A stretch of 64,000 nt of DNA from Nocardia nova SH22a (GTDB lineage Bacteria; Actinomycetota; Actinomycetes; Mycobacteriales; Mycobacteriaceae), in the NCBI RefSeq assembly GCF_000523235.1, contig NZ_CP006850.1, positions 1-64,000 of the forward strand, written 5' to 3'. The stretch's first letter is position 1. Every line of letters begins with the position of its first letter. The notes beneath the pieces were generated by a model. The model ran no database searches and had not been told where the DNA came from. It saw only the letters and a program-made list of their open reading frames with translations. A program made the position numbers and the translations under genes. Below are positions 38,235-47,135 of this stretch, in pieces.

Positions 38235-39073
38235 TCACCACGACGGGCGATACCGGTCGGCGTTCGGTGACGGCCCGCGCCGCCATCGTGTTCGGCGACA
38301 GCATCACCATCGCCAAACGCAATGTCATCAAGATCAAGCGGGTGCCCGACGTGCTGATCTTCTCGACCTTGTCGCCGATCATGTTCGTCCTGCTGTTCGC
38401 CTACATCTTCGGTTCGGCGATCACGGTGCAGGGCACGTCGTACCGCGAATTCCTGATCGCCGGAATCTTCGCTCAGACATCGGTATTCGGCGCCACGTTC
38501 ACCGGCACCAGCCTCGCCGAGGATATGCAGCGCGGCATCATCGATCGGTTCCGATCCCTGCCGATGGCCCCCTCGGCGGTCCTGGTGGGGCGCACGGTCG
38601 CGGATGTGGTCATCAATGTGGTCAGCCTGGTGGTGATGTCGGTCACCGGACTGCTCGTCGGCTGGCGCATCCACGGCTCCATCCTGGACACCGTGCTCGC
38701 CTATGTACTGCTCCTGCTGTTCGCCTACGCGATTTCCTGGATCATGGCCGTGGTGGGTTTGCTGGTGCGGGCCCCGGAGGTGTTCAACAACGCCAGTTTC
38801 ATGGTCATCTTCCCGCTCACCTTCATCGCCAACACCTTCGTGCCCAGCGATGTGCTGCCCACACCGTTGCGGGTCATCGCGGAATGGAATCCGGTGTCGG
38901 CGGTGACGCAGGCAACCCGTGATCTGTTCGGCAACACGAGTCCGGCGAATCCCACACCCGATGTCTGGTCGCTGCAACATCCGGTGGCCACCACGCTGAT
39001 CTGGGTGGTGGCGATTCTGGTGATCTTCGTGCCGCTCGCACTCGGGCAGTTCAAGCGGTCGGTGAGCCGCTGA
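38231..39073 (+). CDS. DrrB-like ABC-2 type permease
   Basis: A 280-aa permease with six predicted membrane helices and the ABC-2 signature region (FIANTFVPSDVLPTPLRVIAEWNPVSAVTQATRDLFG). It overlaps the ATPase gene by 4 bases, so translation is coupled. Together they form a complete exporter. Confidence 0.9.
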   Translation: MITTTGDTGRRSVTARAAIVFGDSITIAKRNVIKIKRVPDVLIFSTLSPIMFVLLFAYIFGSAITVQGTSYREFLIAGIFAQTSVFGATFTGTSLAEDMQRGIIDRFRSLPMAPSAVLVGRTVADVVINVVSLVVMSVTGLLVGWRIHGSILDTVLAYVLLLLFAYAISWIMAVVGLLVRAPEVFNNASFMVIFPLTFIANTFVPSDVLPTPLRVIAEWNPVSAVTQATRDLFGNTSPANPTPDVWSLQHPVATTLIWVVAILVIFVPLALGQFKRSVSR

Positions 39074-39126
39074 GGCGTTCACCTGCGGTGACTGCAAGCG
39101 GCGGATCGCTGTGACAGCATGGTCGT

Positions 39127-39327
39127 ATGCAGTTGGGTAGTACCCGGAAATCAGGCCGGTTGCGCAATCGGCTCGTCGTGGTCGGCTTGGGGGCGCTCGC
39201 GGGCGGCGCCGCGTGGGCGGCGGCCTCCCGTCGGCCGCAACCGCCGCAACCGGCCGCCGAACCGCCGCGGCTCGGGCATACGGTCGCGACGACAGGCCCG
39301 GAGGTGTCGGGCCGCGTCACCGGCTAG
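39127..39327 (+). CDS. Small hypothetical membrane-anchored protein
   Basis: A 66-aa open frame. Almost every third codon position is G or C, which supports coding. The first 35 residues contain Arg/Lys, then a hydrophobic helix ([18 protein letters not shown]); the rest is Pro-rich. There is no clear ribosome site, so it may be leaderless. It sits 22 bp before ppiA. I do not recognise a family. Confidence 0.5.
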   Translation: MQLGSTRKSGRLRNRLVVVGLGALAGGAAWAAASRRPQPPQPAAEPPRLGHTVATTGPEVSGRVTG

Positions 39328-39349
39328 ACCCCGTGGCACGATATTCCGC

Positions 39350-39877
39350 GTGACCTCACCGAATCAGACCGCCGTGGCCGTACTGCACACCAACCTCGGC
39401 GATATCAAGATCTCGCTCTTCGGTAACCATGCCCCGAAGACGGTGCGCAACTTCGTGGGTCTCGCGGACGGCAGTGCGCCGTACACGACGAACAACGCCG
39501 CAGGTGAATCCTCCGGACCGTTCTACGACGGCAGCGTCTTCCACCGCGTGATCGACGGCTTCATGATTCAAGGTGGTGACCCCACGGGCACCGGCCGCGG
39601 CGGACCGGGCTACGAATTCGGCGACGAGTTCCACCCCGAGCTGCGCTTCGACCGGGGCTACCTGCTGGCGATGGCCAATGCCGGACCGGGGACCAACGGT
39701 TCCCAGTTCTTCATCACCGTCGGCCCGCAGGGACATCTGAACCGCAAGCACACCATCTTCGGCGAGGTCGTGGACCCGGATTCGCGCAAGGTCGTCGATG
39801 CCATCGCCACCACCGCGACCGACCGCAACGATCGTCCCAAGGAACCGGTCGTGATCTCGAGTATCACCCTGAGCTGA
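39350..39877 (+). CDS. ppiA: Peptidyl-prolyl cis-trans isomerase (cyclophilin)
   Basis: A 175-aa cyclophilin starting at GTG 39350. Catalytic-region motifs are [21 protein letters not shown] and [11 protein letters not shown]. No signal peptide, so it is cytoplasmic. It resembles mycobacterial PpiA (Rv0009), which occupies the same place between the gyrase and kinase regions. Confidence 0.93.
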   Translation: MTSPNQTAVAVLHTNLGDIKISLFGNHAPKTVRNFVGLADGSAPYTTNNAAGESSGPFYDGSVFHRVIDGFMIQGGDPTGTGRGGPGYEFGDEFHPELRFDRGYLLAMANAGPGTNGSQFFITVGPQGHLNRKHTIFGEVVDPDSRKVVDAIATTATDRNDRPKEPVVISSITLS

Positions 39878-39893
39878 TCCGTATCGGAGTTTC

Positions 39894-40757
39894 GTGAATC
39901 CGCACCCGCCCGCATCCACCTGTTATCGCCATTCCGACCGCACGACCGGGCTGGCATGTACTCGATGCGGGCGGGCGGCGTGCGGCGAATGCCTGCGACC
40001 GGCCGCGGTCGGCCAGCACTGTGTGGACTGTATTGCCCAGGGACGCAGCGATATCCGGCCGGTGACCCGCGCCGCCCTGGCGTCTTCCGCGCGGCCGGTG
40101 CCGTATGTCACCTACGCCCTGATCGCGATCAATGTGGCGATCTTCGCGGTCACCGCGAGCCAGGCGCACAGCATCGCCGACAATCATGTGTCCCGGTTGT
40201 TCCTGGACTGGGTGCTGGCACCGCCGTACGTCGCCCACGGAGAGTGGATCCGGGTGCTCACCGCCGGATTCCTGCACTACGGACCGCTGCATCTGGCGGT
40301 CAACATGTTCGCGCTCTACATTCTGGGGCGCGACACCGAGGCGGTACTGGGCCGCGCCCGATTCCTCGCGGTCTATCTGGCCGCACTGCTGGGCGGTTCG
40401 GCCGCGGTGATGCTGCTGGCCACCCACACCGCCACGGCCGGGGCCTCGGGTGCGATCTACGGTTTGTTCGGCGCGATGACGGTGATCCTGCTGCGGCTTC
40501 GCCAGAGTCCGGTGCAGATGCTGATCCTCATCGCGATCAATCTGATCATCAGTGTGTCGCTGCCGGGGATTTCGCTGTGGGGGCATCTGGGTGGTCTGCT
40601 GGCCGGAACGCTCGCCGCCGGAGGAATCCTGTTCCTCCCGGAGTGGTTGCACGCGCGGAGCCGGGAGTCGGTGGTGCGGATCGGGTGGGCAGCGGTGGCC
40701 GGAATCGCCGTGCTCGCCCTGGTGCTGATCGGTGCGGGAGCGGCCGCCCTGGCCTGA
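39894..40757 (+). CDS. Rhomboid family intramembrane serine protease
   Basis: A 287-aa protein. The N-terminal 45 residues form a cysteine-rich zinc-binding segment (CYRHSDRTTGLACTRCGRAA, then CGECLRP and CVDC). Six membrane helices follow, with the catalytic Ser in GASGAIYGLFG and the His in WGHLGG. GTG 39894 is 16 bp after ppiA. The zinc-ribbon rhomboid type is usual in Actinobacteria. Confidence 0.9.
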   Translation: MNPHPPASTCYRHSDRTTGLACTRCGRAACGECLRPAAVGQHCVDCIAQGRSDIRPVTRAALASSARPVPYVTYALIAINVAIFAVTASQAHSIADNHVSRLFLDWVLAPPYVAHGEWIRVLTAGFLHYGPLHLAVNMFALYILGRDTEAVLGRARFLAVYLAALLGGSAAVMLLATHTATAGASGAIYGLFGAMTVILLRLRQSPVQMLILIAINLIISVSLPGISLWGHLGGLLAGTLAAGGILFLPEWLHARSRESVVRIGWAAVAGIAVLALVLIGAGAAALA

Positions 40758-40772
40758 GCGGAAGCGTCCGAA

Positions 40773-41279
40773 TCAGGGCTGTCGGGGATCGGGCGGGACC
40801 AGGCCGTGCACCGCCATGACATCGAGAACGTCCTGGGGATGGGTGCCGAGATCCCAGCGGCCGAAGACGAGCAGTCGCTCCTCACCCTTGTGTTCGACAT
40901 CCAGTTCGAGATTGGGGATGCTGCGGCCCAGTCTCCGGAAGCCCTGCACCCGGGCACGCAGAATCTGTTCGGGCCGGTAGTCGACCGGGCCCAGCAGGCC
41001 GCGGATCACCAGCCGGGCCGGGTCGCCCGGGATCACCGACAGTCGTGGCCGCTGGCGCAATCCCAGCGCGGCCAGGCACAACAGCAGTACCGCGGCCAGT
41101 CCGATCAGCAGACGGCTGGGGCCGTCGGAGGCGACGAACGCGGCGACCGCGAACGCGATACCGCCGAGTGCCACGACGAACAGGGCAACCGGCGGTGTGG
41201 ACCACTCGAGCCGGGGCGCCGGATCGGATCCGCCGGCGGGATGATCGGACTCGGGGTGATCGGACTGGGATGCGCTCAC
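40773..41279 (-). CDS. PH-domain membrane protein (Rv0010c-like)
   Basis: A 168-aa protein with two membrane helices (VALFVVALGGIAFAVAAFV and LLIGLAAVLLLCLAALGL) and a bacterial PH-like domain (RPRLSVIPGDPARLVIRGLLG). GTG 41279 is taken as start, with GAGGAG 12 bases upstream; TTG 41288 is the alternative. It occupies the Rv0010c position between ppiA and crgA. Two DnaA boxes lie directly upstream. Confidence 0.8.
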   Translation of the reverse strand: MSASQSDHPESDHPAGGSDPAPRLEWSTPPVALFVVALGGIAFAVAAFVASDGPSRLLIGLAAVLLLCLAALGLRQRPRLSVIPGDPARLVIRGLLGPVDYRPEQILRARVQGFRRLGRSIPNLELDVEHKGEERLLVFGRWDLGTHPQDVLDVMAVHGLVPPDPRQP

Positions 41280-41300
41280 GGTCCCCAATTGCTCCTCGAG

Positions 41301-41321
41301 TTGTCCACAGAATCATCCACA
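41301..41321 (+). promoter_or_regulatory. Pair of DnaA boxes upstream of the PH-domain gene
   Basis: TTGTCCACA (41301-41309) is the exact actinobacterial DnaA-box consensus, and TCATCCACA (41313-41321) follows in the same orientation 12 bases later (start to start). They lie in the 94-bp gap between crgA and the PH-domain gene. DnaA binding as a transcription factor or titration site is possible. Confidence 0.6.
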
Positions 41322-41373
41322 GGTGTGAATGAATAACACCGATGTAACTGCAGTCAGCTGTGCATCGTCACTA

Positions 41374-41640
41374 TCAGCGCCAGCGCATGGTCATGATCAG
41401 CCCGACGACCATGAGCCCGAAGCCGATCAGGAAGTTCCAGGCATTGAGATCGCTCATCCACTGGATGTGGTCGGCGCCCAGGTAGTAGACGAGCAACCAC
41501 GCCAGCCCGGCCAGCATGAAGCCGAGCATGATCGACACGTACCAGACCGGCGACGGACCAGCGCCCTTCACCTTCACCGGGGTGCGGCTGGTGGGGTTGA
41601 TCGTGTAGTCGGTCTTCTTGCGGACCTTCGACTTGGGCAT
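41374..41640 (-). CDS. crgA: Cell division protein CrgA
   Basis: An 88-aa septal protein with two membrane helices ([20 protein letters not shown] and [18 protein letters not shown]), preceded by the basic N-terminus [12 protein letters not shown]. CrgA coordinates FtsZ, PBPs and other divisome proteins in Actinobacteria. The position just before the kinase/PBP block is conserved. Confidence 0.93.
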   Translation of the reverse strand: MPKSKVRKKTDYTINPTSRTPVKVKGAGPSPVWYVSIMLGFMLAGLAWLLVYYLGADHIQWMSDLNAWNFLIGFGLMVVGLIMTMRWR

Positions 41641-41722
41641 GACGTCCTCGTATTCGGCGTGCAGGTCTGCCTAAAGGCTATCTCAGCTGCGTATCGATGG
41701 TGATGCCACGTACGCTCCAATC

Positions 41723-42361
41723 ATGCGCATTCTCGTCGTCGACAACTACGACAGCTTCGTCTTCAACCTGGTGCAGTACCTCGGCCAGCTCGGCGTCGAG
41801 GCGACGGTCTGGCGCAACGACGATCCCCGGCTGGAGCCGGTCGACGATGTGGTGACCGATTACGACGGGCTGCTCATCAGCCCCGGGCCGGGTACGCCGG
41901 ACCGTGCCGGTGCGAGTATCGGCCTGGTCCACGCCTGCGCCCGGCACAACACCCCGTTGCTGGGCGTATGCCTCGGACATCAGGCGATCGGCGAAGCGTT
42001 CGGCGCCACCGTCACCCGTGCGCCCGAACTGCTGCACGGGAAGACGAGCTCGGTATTCCACATCGGCTCCGGAGTACTGGCCGGTCTGCCCGATCCGTTC
42101 ACGGCCACCCGCTACCACTCGCTGACCGTGCTCGAGGACACGCTGCCCGCGGAACTCGAGGTGACCGGCCGGACGGAGAGCGGCATCGTGATGGCCATGC
42201 GGCATCGTGAACTGCCCATTCACGGCGTGCAGTTCCATCCCGAGTCGGTACTGACCCAGGGCGGTCACCGGATGCTGGCCAACTGGCTGGAGGTGTGCGG
42301 CGAACGTCCGGCCGAGCGGCTGGTCGAGATGCTCGAGTCCGAGGTAGCGGCGCTGGTCTGA
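41723..42361 (+). CDS. Glutamine amidotransferase, aminodeoxychorismate/anthranilate synthase component II
   Basis: A 212-aa class I glutamine amidotransferase. It has the nucleophile Cys in GVCLGHQAIGEAFG and the catalytic pair in HGVQFHPES. It supplies ammonia for p-aminobenzoate or anthranilate synthesis. The equivalent mycobacterial gene is annotated trpG (Rv0013), but the pabA role is equally possible. The start MRILVVDNYDSFVFNLVQYL is typical. Confidence 0.92.
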   Translation: MRILVVDNYDSFVFNLVQYLGQLGVEATVWRNDDPRLEPVDDVVTDYDGLLISPGPGTPDRAGASIGLVHACARHNTPLLGVCLGHQAIGEAFGATVTRAPELLHGKTSSVFHIGSGVLAGLPDPFTATRYHSLTVLEDTLPAELEVTGRTESGIVMAMRHRELPIHGVQFHPESVLTQGGHRMLANWLEVCGERPAERLVEMLESEVAALV

Positions 42362-42364
42362 GCG

Positions 42365-43093
42365 ATGACGCCGCGTCCGTATGTGGTCCTGTCGGTGGCC
42401 ACCAGCATCGACGGGTATATCGACGACACCGGGCCCGAGCGGTTGCTGCTGTCCAACGCCGAGGATTTCGATCGGGTGGATCGGGAGCGAGCCGCGGCCG
42501 ATGCGATCCTGATCGGTGCGGAGACCCTGCGCCGCGACAATCCGCGGCTGCTGGTCGGCGACGCGCGGCGGCGCCGGGATCGGGTCGCCGCGGGCCGCCC
42601 GGAATTCCCGCTGCGGGTGATCGTCAGCGCGAGTGGCGATCTCGATCCCGAGCTGAGGTTCTGGCATCAGGGCGGCGCGCGGGTGGTCTACACGACCACG
42701 GCGGGCCGGGCGCGCATCGGCGATCGGCTGACCGGATATGCCGAGGTCGTGGCCTTGGGTGCGACGGTCGACTTCACCGCACTGCTCGATGATCTGGGCG
42801 AGCGCGGTATCGAGCGGTTGATGGTGGAGGGCGGCGGCCGCATCCACACCGCGTTCCTGGCCGGGGACCTGGCCGACGAAATACTGCTCGCCATCGCGCC
42901 GGTACTCGTCGGTGACAGCGCGGCGCCGCGATTCCTGCATCCAGCGCGATATCCGGGCGGATCGCGGCGCAGAATGGTGTTGGACGATGTCACCCGCTTG
43001 GGAGATGTCGCGGTGCTGCGCTATCGCACCGATCGTCATCCCACCGAGCCGACACCGGACGGGAGCCCGGTGACAATGGAAAACCCACAGTGA
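42365..43093 (+). CDS. RibD C-terminal-like pyrimidine reductase
   Basis: A 242-aa protein of the RibD reductase/DHFR fold (RPYVVLSVATSIDGYIDD, then LMVEGGGRIHTAFLAGDLADE). The family reduces the ribosylaminopyrimidine intermediate of riboflavin synthesis, or acts as a stand-alone dihydrofolate-type reductase. ATG 42365 is 3 bp after the amidotransferase, and GTGA overlap couples it to the deaminase next door. Confidence 0.85.
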   Translation: MTPRPYVVLSVATSIDGYIDDTGPERLLLSNAEDFDRVDRERAAADAILIGAETLRRDNPRLLVGDARRRRDRVAAGRPEFPLRVIVSASGDLDPELRFWHQGGARVVYTTTAGRARIGDRLTGYAEVVALGATVDFTALLDDLGERGIERLMVEGGGRIHTAFLAGDLADEILLAIAPVLVGDSAAPRFLHPARYPGGSRRRMVLDDVTRLGDVAVLRYRTDRHPTEPTPDGSPVTMENPQ

Positions 43094-43599
43094 CAGCCGA
43101 ATCCGAGGCTTGGCGGACCAGCGAGTCGAGCAGTCGCATACCCGGCGAACCGGGCGCGCACCGATTCTGGATGCATCACGCGATCGGCCTCGCGCGGCTG
43201 TGCCCGCCCAGCACCACCGCCTTCTCGGTCGGCGCGGTGATCGTCGGACCGGACGGCGTGGAACTCACGCACGGATACTCCCGCGAGACCGACGCGAAGG
43301 TGCATGCCGAGGAATCGGCGCTGGACAAACTCGGCAACGACCCGAGGCTCGCGACGGCCACCCTCTACAGCACGCTCGAACCCTGCTCGGCCCGTGCCTC
43401 CGTCGGCCGCCCACCCTGTACCGAGCGCATTCTCACCGCCGGTATCCCGCGCGTCGTCATAGCCTGGCGGGAACCGGGGACCTTCGTCGAGAACTGTGTG
43501 GGTGTGGAGCGCTTGCGCGAACACGGTGTCGAGGTCGTCGAGATCCCGGATCTGGCGGCCGAGGCCATGTCGATGAACCGCCACCTGCATCTGTCCTGA
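43090..43599 (+). CDS. RibD N-terminal-like pyrimidine deaminase
   Basis: A 169-aa zinc deaminase. It has the HAEESAL motif with catalytic His and Glu, and STLEPCSARASVGRPPC with the zinc-binding Cys pair, close to the riboflavin deaminase pattern. It overlaps the reductase gene by 4 bp. Together they provide both activities of the usual fused RibD, encoded as separate proteins in reversed order. Confidence 0.85.
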   Translation: MTAESEAWRTSESSSRIPGEPGAHRFWMHHAIGLARLCPPSTTAFSVGAVIVGPDGVELTHGYSRETDAKVHAEESALDKLGNDPRLATATLYSTLEPCSARASVGRPPCTERILTAGIPRVVIAWREPGTFVENCVGVERLREHGVEVVEIPDLAAEAMSMNRHLHLS

Positions 43600-43630
43600 C
43601 CAGCACGCATCCGCGGTGCTTTCCAAACAA

Positions 43631-43664
43631 TTTCGCCCGCACCGAAAGGTCGGTACGGGCGAAA
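43631..43664. terminator. Bidirectional hairpin between the deaminase gene and pknB
   Basis: TTTCGCCCG (43631-43639) pairs with CGGGCGAAA (43656-43664), and an inner ACCGA/TCGGT extension with loop AAGG continues the stem after one mismatch. The convergent genes end on either side, so it can serve both. Confidence 0.8.
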
Positions 43665-43685
43665 CAGTAATGGGGCGGGACAGAC

Positions 43686-45578
43686 TCACGGTGGGGCGAG
43701 AGCGCCCGTCACGATGGATATGGTGCCCGTGCGCGAAACCGTCGATCCCGTACCCGGATTCTGGTCGATGATGCGGCCGATATTGCTCGCCACGAGAGTG
43801 CCCTGTGTGGTCTGGGAGATCTGGGCGGCCGTGCCCTGCCAGCCCGCGGCCTGGAGTTTGCTGATCGCCTCGGACGGGGTGAGGCCGTAGAGATTCGGCA
43901 TTTGGATCTGGTCGCTGGAGACCTGGACGGTGACCGTGGAACCGCGATCGGCCGTCGAGCCGCCCGCCGGATCCGTGGAGATCACCTCGCCCGCCGGACG
44001 CGAGGACGCGACCTTCTGGATCACGACCTTGAAACCCGCGCTGGTGGACAGGTTCGGCTCCGCGACATCGATCTGCTGACCGACGACGATGGGAACCCGG
44101 ACCTGCTCCGGCCCTTTACCCAGCCAGACCTTGACCGCGCTGCCGCTGTCGGCCTTCGAATTCGGCTGTGGTTCCTGGCGGACCACCTTGTCCTTGTCCT
44201 CCGGACTGGACCAGTCGCGCTGGACGTTTCCGTCCAGCAGCAGACCGGCGTCGTTCAGATCCAGTTGCGCCTGCTGCTGCGTCCTGTGGGTGAGGTCGGG
44301 GACCGGAACCAGCTGCGGACCACTGGATACCAGAACCGTGACGGTGGAACCCTTGTCGACCCGGGCGCCGCCGAGCGGCTGGGTGGAGACGACATTTCCG
44401 CTGGCGATCTTGGAGTCGGGTTTCGGCTGGATGGTGACCTTGAAGCCGAGCCCCTGCAACTGGTCCTGTGCCTGCTGGGCAGGTTTGCTGGACAAATCGG
44501 GGATGGCGACCTGATCGGGTCGGCTGCCGGGACCGAGCAGTACCCAGAACAGCGCGAACAGCACCGCGACCGCGACCGCCGCGCCCACACCTATCCACAG
44601 CCGCCGCCGGGACGGCGTTTCCTCGGGATCGCCGTCGCCGTCACCGTCGACCCTGCGGTAGCTGCGTGGCTCGGGTTCGTTACTGCTGAGGAAGGTGGTG
44701 CGGTCCTCTTCGGTCATCACCGTCGGCGCATGCGGTTTCTGGCCGCCCAGCACCCGGATCAGGTCGGCGCGCATCTCCGCCGCGCTCTGGTACCGGTTGG
44801 CCGGATTCTTGGCCATCGCCTTGAGGATCACCGAATCGAGCTCGCGCGGAACGCCGGGATGCACCAGCGACGGCAGCTTCGGATCCTCGCGGACGTGCTG
44901 ATACGCCACCGCGACGGGCGAATCGCCGGTGAAAGGCGGCTGCCCGGTGAGGATTTCGTACAGCACACAGCCGACCGAATACACATCGGAGCGGGCGTCG
45001 ACCTGTTCGCCGCGGGCCTGTTCCGGTGACAGATACTGCGCGGTGCCGATGACCGCCGCGGTCTGGGTCATCGGATTGGAGCTGTCCGCGATGGCGCGCG
45101 CGATGCCGAAGTCCATCACCTTCACCGCGCCCTGGCGGTTGATCATGATGTTGGCCGGCTTCATATCGCGGTGCACGATGCCGTTCTTGTGGCTGAAATC
45201 CAGTGCGGCACAGACATCGGCGATGATCTCCATCGCCCGGCGCGGCGGCAGCGGACCCTTGCCGCGCACGATATCGCGCAGCGTCTCGCCGTCGACGTAC
45301 TCCATCACGATGTACGGCAGCGGCCCACCGTCCACCTCGGCCTCGCCGGTGTCGTACACCGCCACGATCGCCGGATGGTTCAGTGCCGCGGCATTCTGCG
45401 CCTCCCGCTTGAACCGCAGATAGAACGTGGGGTCGCGGGCGAGATCGGCGCGCAGCACCTTGATCGCCACATCACGACCCAACCGCAGGTCACGAGCCTT
45501 GTGGACCTCCGACATACCACCGAATCCGATGATCTCGCCAAGCTCGTAGCGAGAAGACAGATTCTTCGGGGTCGTCAT
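43686..45578 (-). CDS. pknB: Serine/threonine protein kinase PknB
   Basis: A 630-aa receptor kinase. The N-terminal Hanks domain has [26 protein letters not shown] and DFGIARA. One membrane helix ([20 protein letters not shown]) follows at about residues 325-350, then four PASTA domains that sense muropeptides or lipid II. It phosphorylates cell-wall and division proteins, including FhaA/FhaB. The start at 45578 ([13 protein letters not shown]) overlaps the pknA stop by 4 bp; an upstream extension of the frame lies inside pknA. Confidence 0.96.
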   Translation of the reverse strand: MTTPKNLSSRYELGEIIGFGGMSEVHKARDLRLGRDVAIKVLRADLARDPTFYLRFKREAQNAAALNHPAIVAVYDTGEAEVDGGPLPYIVMEYVDGETLRDIVRGKGPLPPRRAMEIIADVCAALDFSHKNGIVHRDMKPANIMINRQGAVKVMDFGIARAIADSSNPMTQTAAVIGTAQYLSPEQARGEQVDARSDVYSVGCVLYEILTGQPPFTGDSPVAVAYQHVREDPKLPSLVHPGVPRELDSVILKAMAKNPANRYQSAAEMRADLIRVLGGQKPHAPTVMTEEDRTTFLSSNEPEPRSYRRVDGDGDGDPEETPSRRRLWIGVGAAVAVAVLFALFWVLLGPGSRPDQVAIPDLSSKPAQQAQDQLQGLGFKVTIQPKPDSKIASGNVVSTQPLGGARVDKGSTVTVLVSSGPQLVPVPDLTHRTQQQAQLDLNDAGLLLDGNVQRDWSSPEDKDKVVRQEPQPNSKADSGSAVKVWLGKGPEQVRVPIVVGQQIDVAEPNLSTSAGFKVVIQKVASSRPAGEVISTDPAGGSTADRGSTVTVQVSSDQIQMPNLYGLTPSEAISKLQAAGWQGTAAQISQTTQGTLVASNIGRIIDQNPGTGSTVSRTGTISIVTGALAPP

Positions 45579-47059
45579 GGCAGTCCTTGTGAGGAGGTGT
45601 CCGGAACCGTTGTGCTGTCGGCATCGTGCGCACCGCCGGCCCCCGGTAATGGTAGGTCGAGCGACGGGTAGTACGGGATCGTCGGGGTGGGTCGCGTCGT
45701 GCGGGTCCACCAGTGACCGGTGGAGGTCGGCGCCGTCGTACTCGGTGCGGTGGTCGTGGTCGATGGCGGCGGTGTGGTGGTCGTGGTCGGCTCGTGTGTC
45801 GTGGACACCACCGGCGGTGGCGCCGCTTCGGTGGTCGTGGGCTCCTCTGTCGTGGGCGGCGCCGTGGTGGTCGGCGGCGGTGGTGCGACGACCGTGGTCG
45901 TGGGCTTCACCGGCGTATTCGTCGAATCCGGGGCCTTACCACTCAGGAGTACCCACGCCGCGAGCCCACCGATCAGCACCGCGCCCACACCGAGTCCGGC
46001 CATCGCCTTCTGCGCGGTGGTGAAACGTGAGTCGTCCGGATCCTCCGGAGGCGTGTCGGCCCGGCCGGGCATCATCGCCGTCGATCCCGGCTGAGCGGGT
46101 TCGGCCGGGTGACGCGTCGCGGCGCCGTCGTATTCCCCGCGCGGTATGACCGCGGTCGGACCGGGGGGCAGAACACGGGTCGCGCCGGTCGTGCCGCCAC
46201 CGCCGCGCGGTCGCGGTGGGCGGCGCCCGGCCCGGACGGCCGCCACGGCATCGGCGAACTCGCCACCGCTGGCGTAGCGCTGGTTCGGATCCTTGGCCAG
46301 AGTGATGTCGATCAGTTCGCGCACATTCGGCGGCAGATCGGCGGGCATCGGCGGCGGCGCCTCGCGGACATGCTTCATCGCGACGGTCAGCGCGCCGTCA
46401 CCGCTGAACGGCCGCTGACCCGACAGCGCCTCGTAGCCGACCACGCCGAGCGAGTACACATCGCTGGCGGAGGTGGCGTCCTCGCCGGTGGCCTGCTCGG
46501 GGGCGATGTACTGGGCGGTGCCCATCACCATGCCGGTCTTGGTGACCGGCGAGGCGTCGACGGCCTTGGCGATGCCGAAGTCGGTGATCTTCACCTGCCC
46601 GGTCGGAGTGACCAGGATGTTGCCGGGCTTCACATCCCGGTGCACGACTCCGGCGGTGTGGGCGACCTCGAGTGCGCGGCTGGTCTGCTCGAGCATGTCG
46701 AGGCCCTGGCCCACCGACAACCGGCCCAGCCGGTTCAGCACCGCGTTGAGCGGTTCGCCCTGGACCAGTTCCATCACCAGATAGGCCGTTTCACCGGCCT
46801 GCGGATCGTAGGTCTCGCCGTAGTCGTAGACCCCGGCGATTCCCGGGTGATTGAGCTGCGCGGTGGTCTTGGCCTCGGTCTTGAACCGATGCCGGAACGT
46901 CGGATCCGCGGAGAACTCGGCCTTGAGCACCTTCACCGCGACCCGGCGATCCAGCCGGGTGTCCAATGCCTCCCACACCTGACCCATACCGCCGGTGGCG
47001 ATCAGTCGTTGCAGCCGATACCGGTCCGCGATCAGGGCACCGTTGTTCAGCATGGCCAC
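45575..47059 (-). CDS. pknA: Serine/threonine protein kinase PknA
   Basis: A 494-aa kinase that controls growth and septation with PknB. The kinase domain has [29 protein letters not shown] and DFGIAKA. A single membrane helix ([20 protein letters not shown]) follows, then a short Thr/Pro-rich extracellular tail without PASTA domains. GTG 47059 or ATG 47053 may be the start. It lies between pbpA and pknB. Confidence 0.95.
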   Translation of the reverse strand: MAMLNNGALIADRYRLQRLIATGGMGQVWEALDTRLDRRVAVKVLKAEFSADPTFRHRFKTEAKTTAQLNHPGIAGVYDYGETYDPQAGETAYLVMELVQGEPLNAVLNRLGRLSVGQGLDMLEQTSRALEVAHTAGVVHRDVKPGNILVTPTGQVKITDFGIAKAVDASPVTKTGMVMGTAQYIAPEQATGEDATSASDVYSLGVVGYEALSGQRPFSGDGALTVAMKHVREAPPPMPADLPPNVRELIDITLAKDPNQRYASGGEFADAVAAVRAGRRPPRPRGGGGTTGATRVLPPGPTAVIPRGEYDGAATRHPAEPAQPGSTAMMPGRADTPPEDPDDSRFTTAQKAMAGLGVGAVLIGGLAAWVLLSGKAPDSTNTPVKPTTTVVAPPPPTTTAPPTTEEPTTTEAAPPPVVSTTHEPTTTTTPPPSTTTTAPSTTAPTSTGHWWTRTTRPTPTIPYYPSLDLPLPGAGGAHDADSTTVPDTSSQGLP

Positions 47060-47135
47060 CCCCGGCGACAGTTCCGCTGCGCGCGACGTTGTTGCATATC
47101 CACCTGGGGTCCCGGTCCTCGCTTACTCATAGTCG

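Noticed and set aside
37230..39073. DrrAB-like exporter as the RiPP transporter
   Set aside because: It is more than 20 kb away behind unrelated regulated units, so linkage is not supported, although it cannot be excluded.
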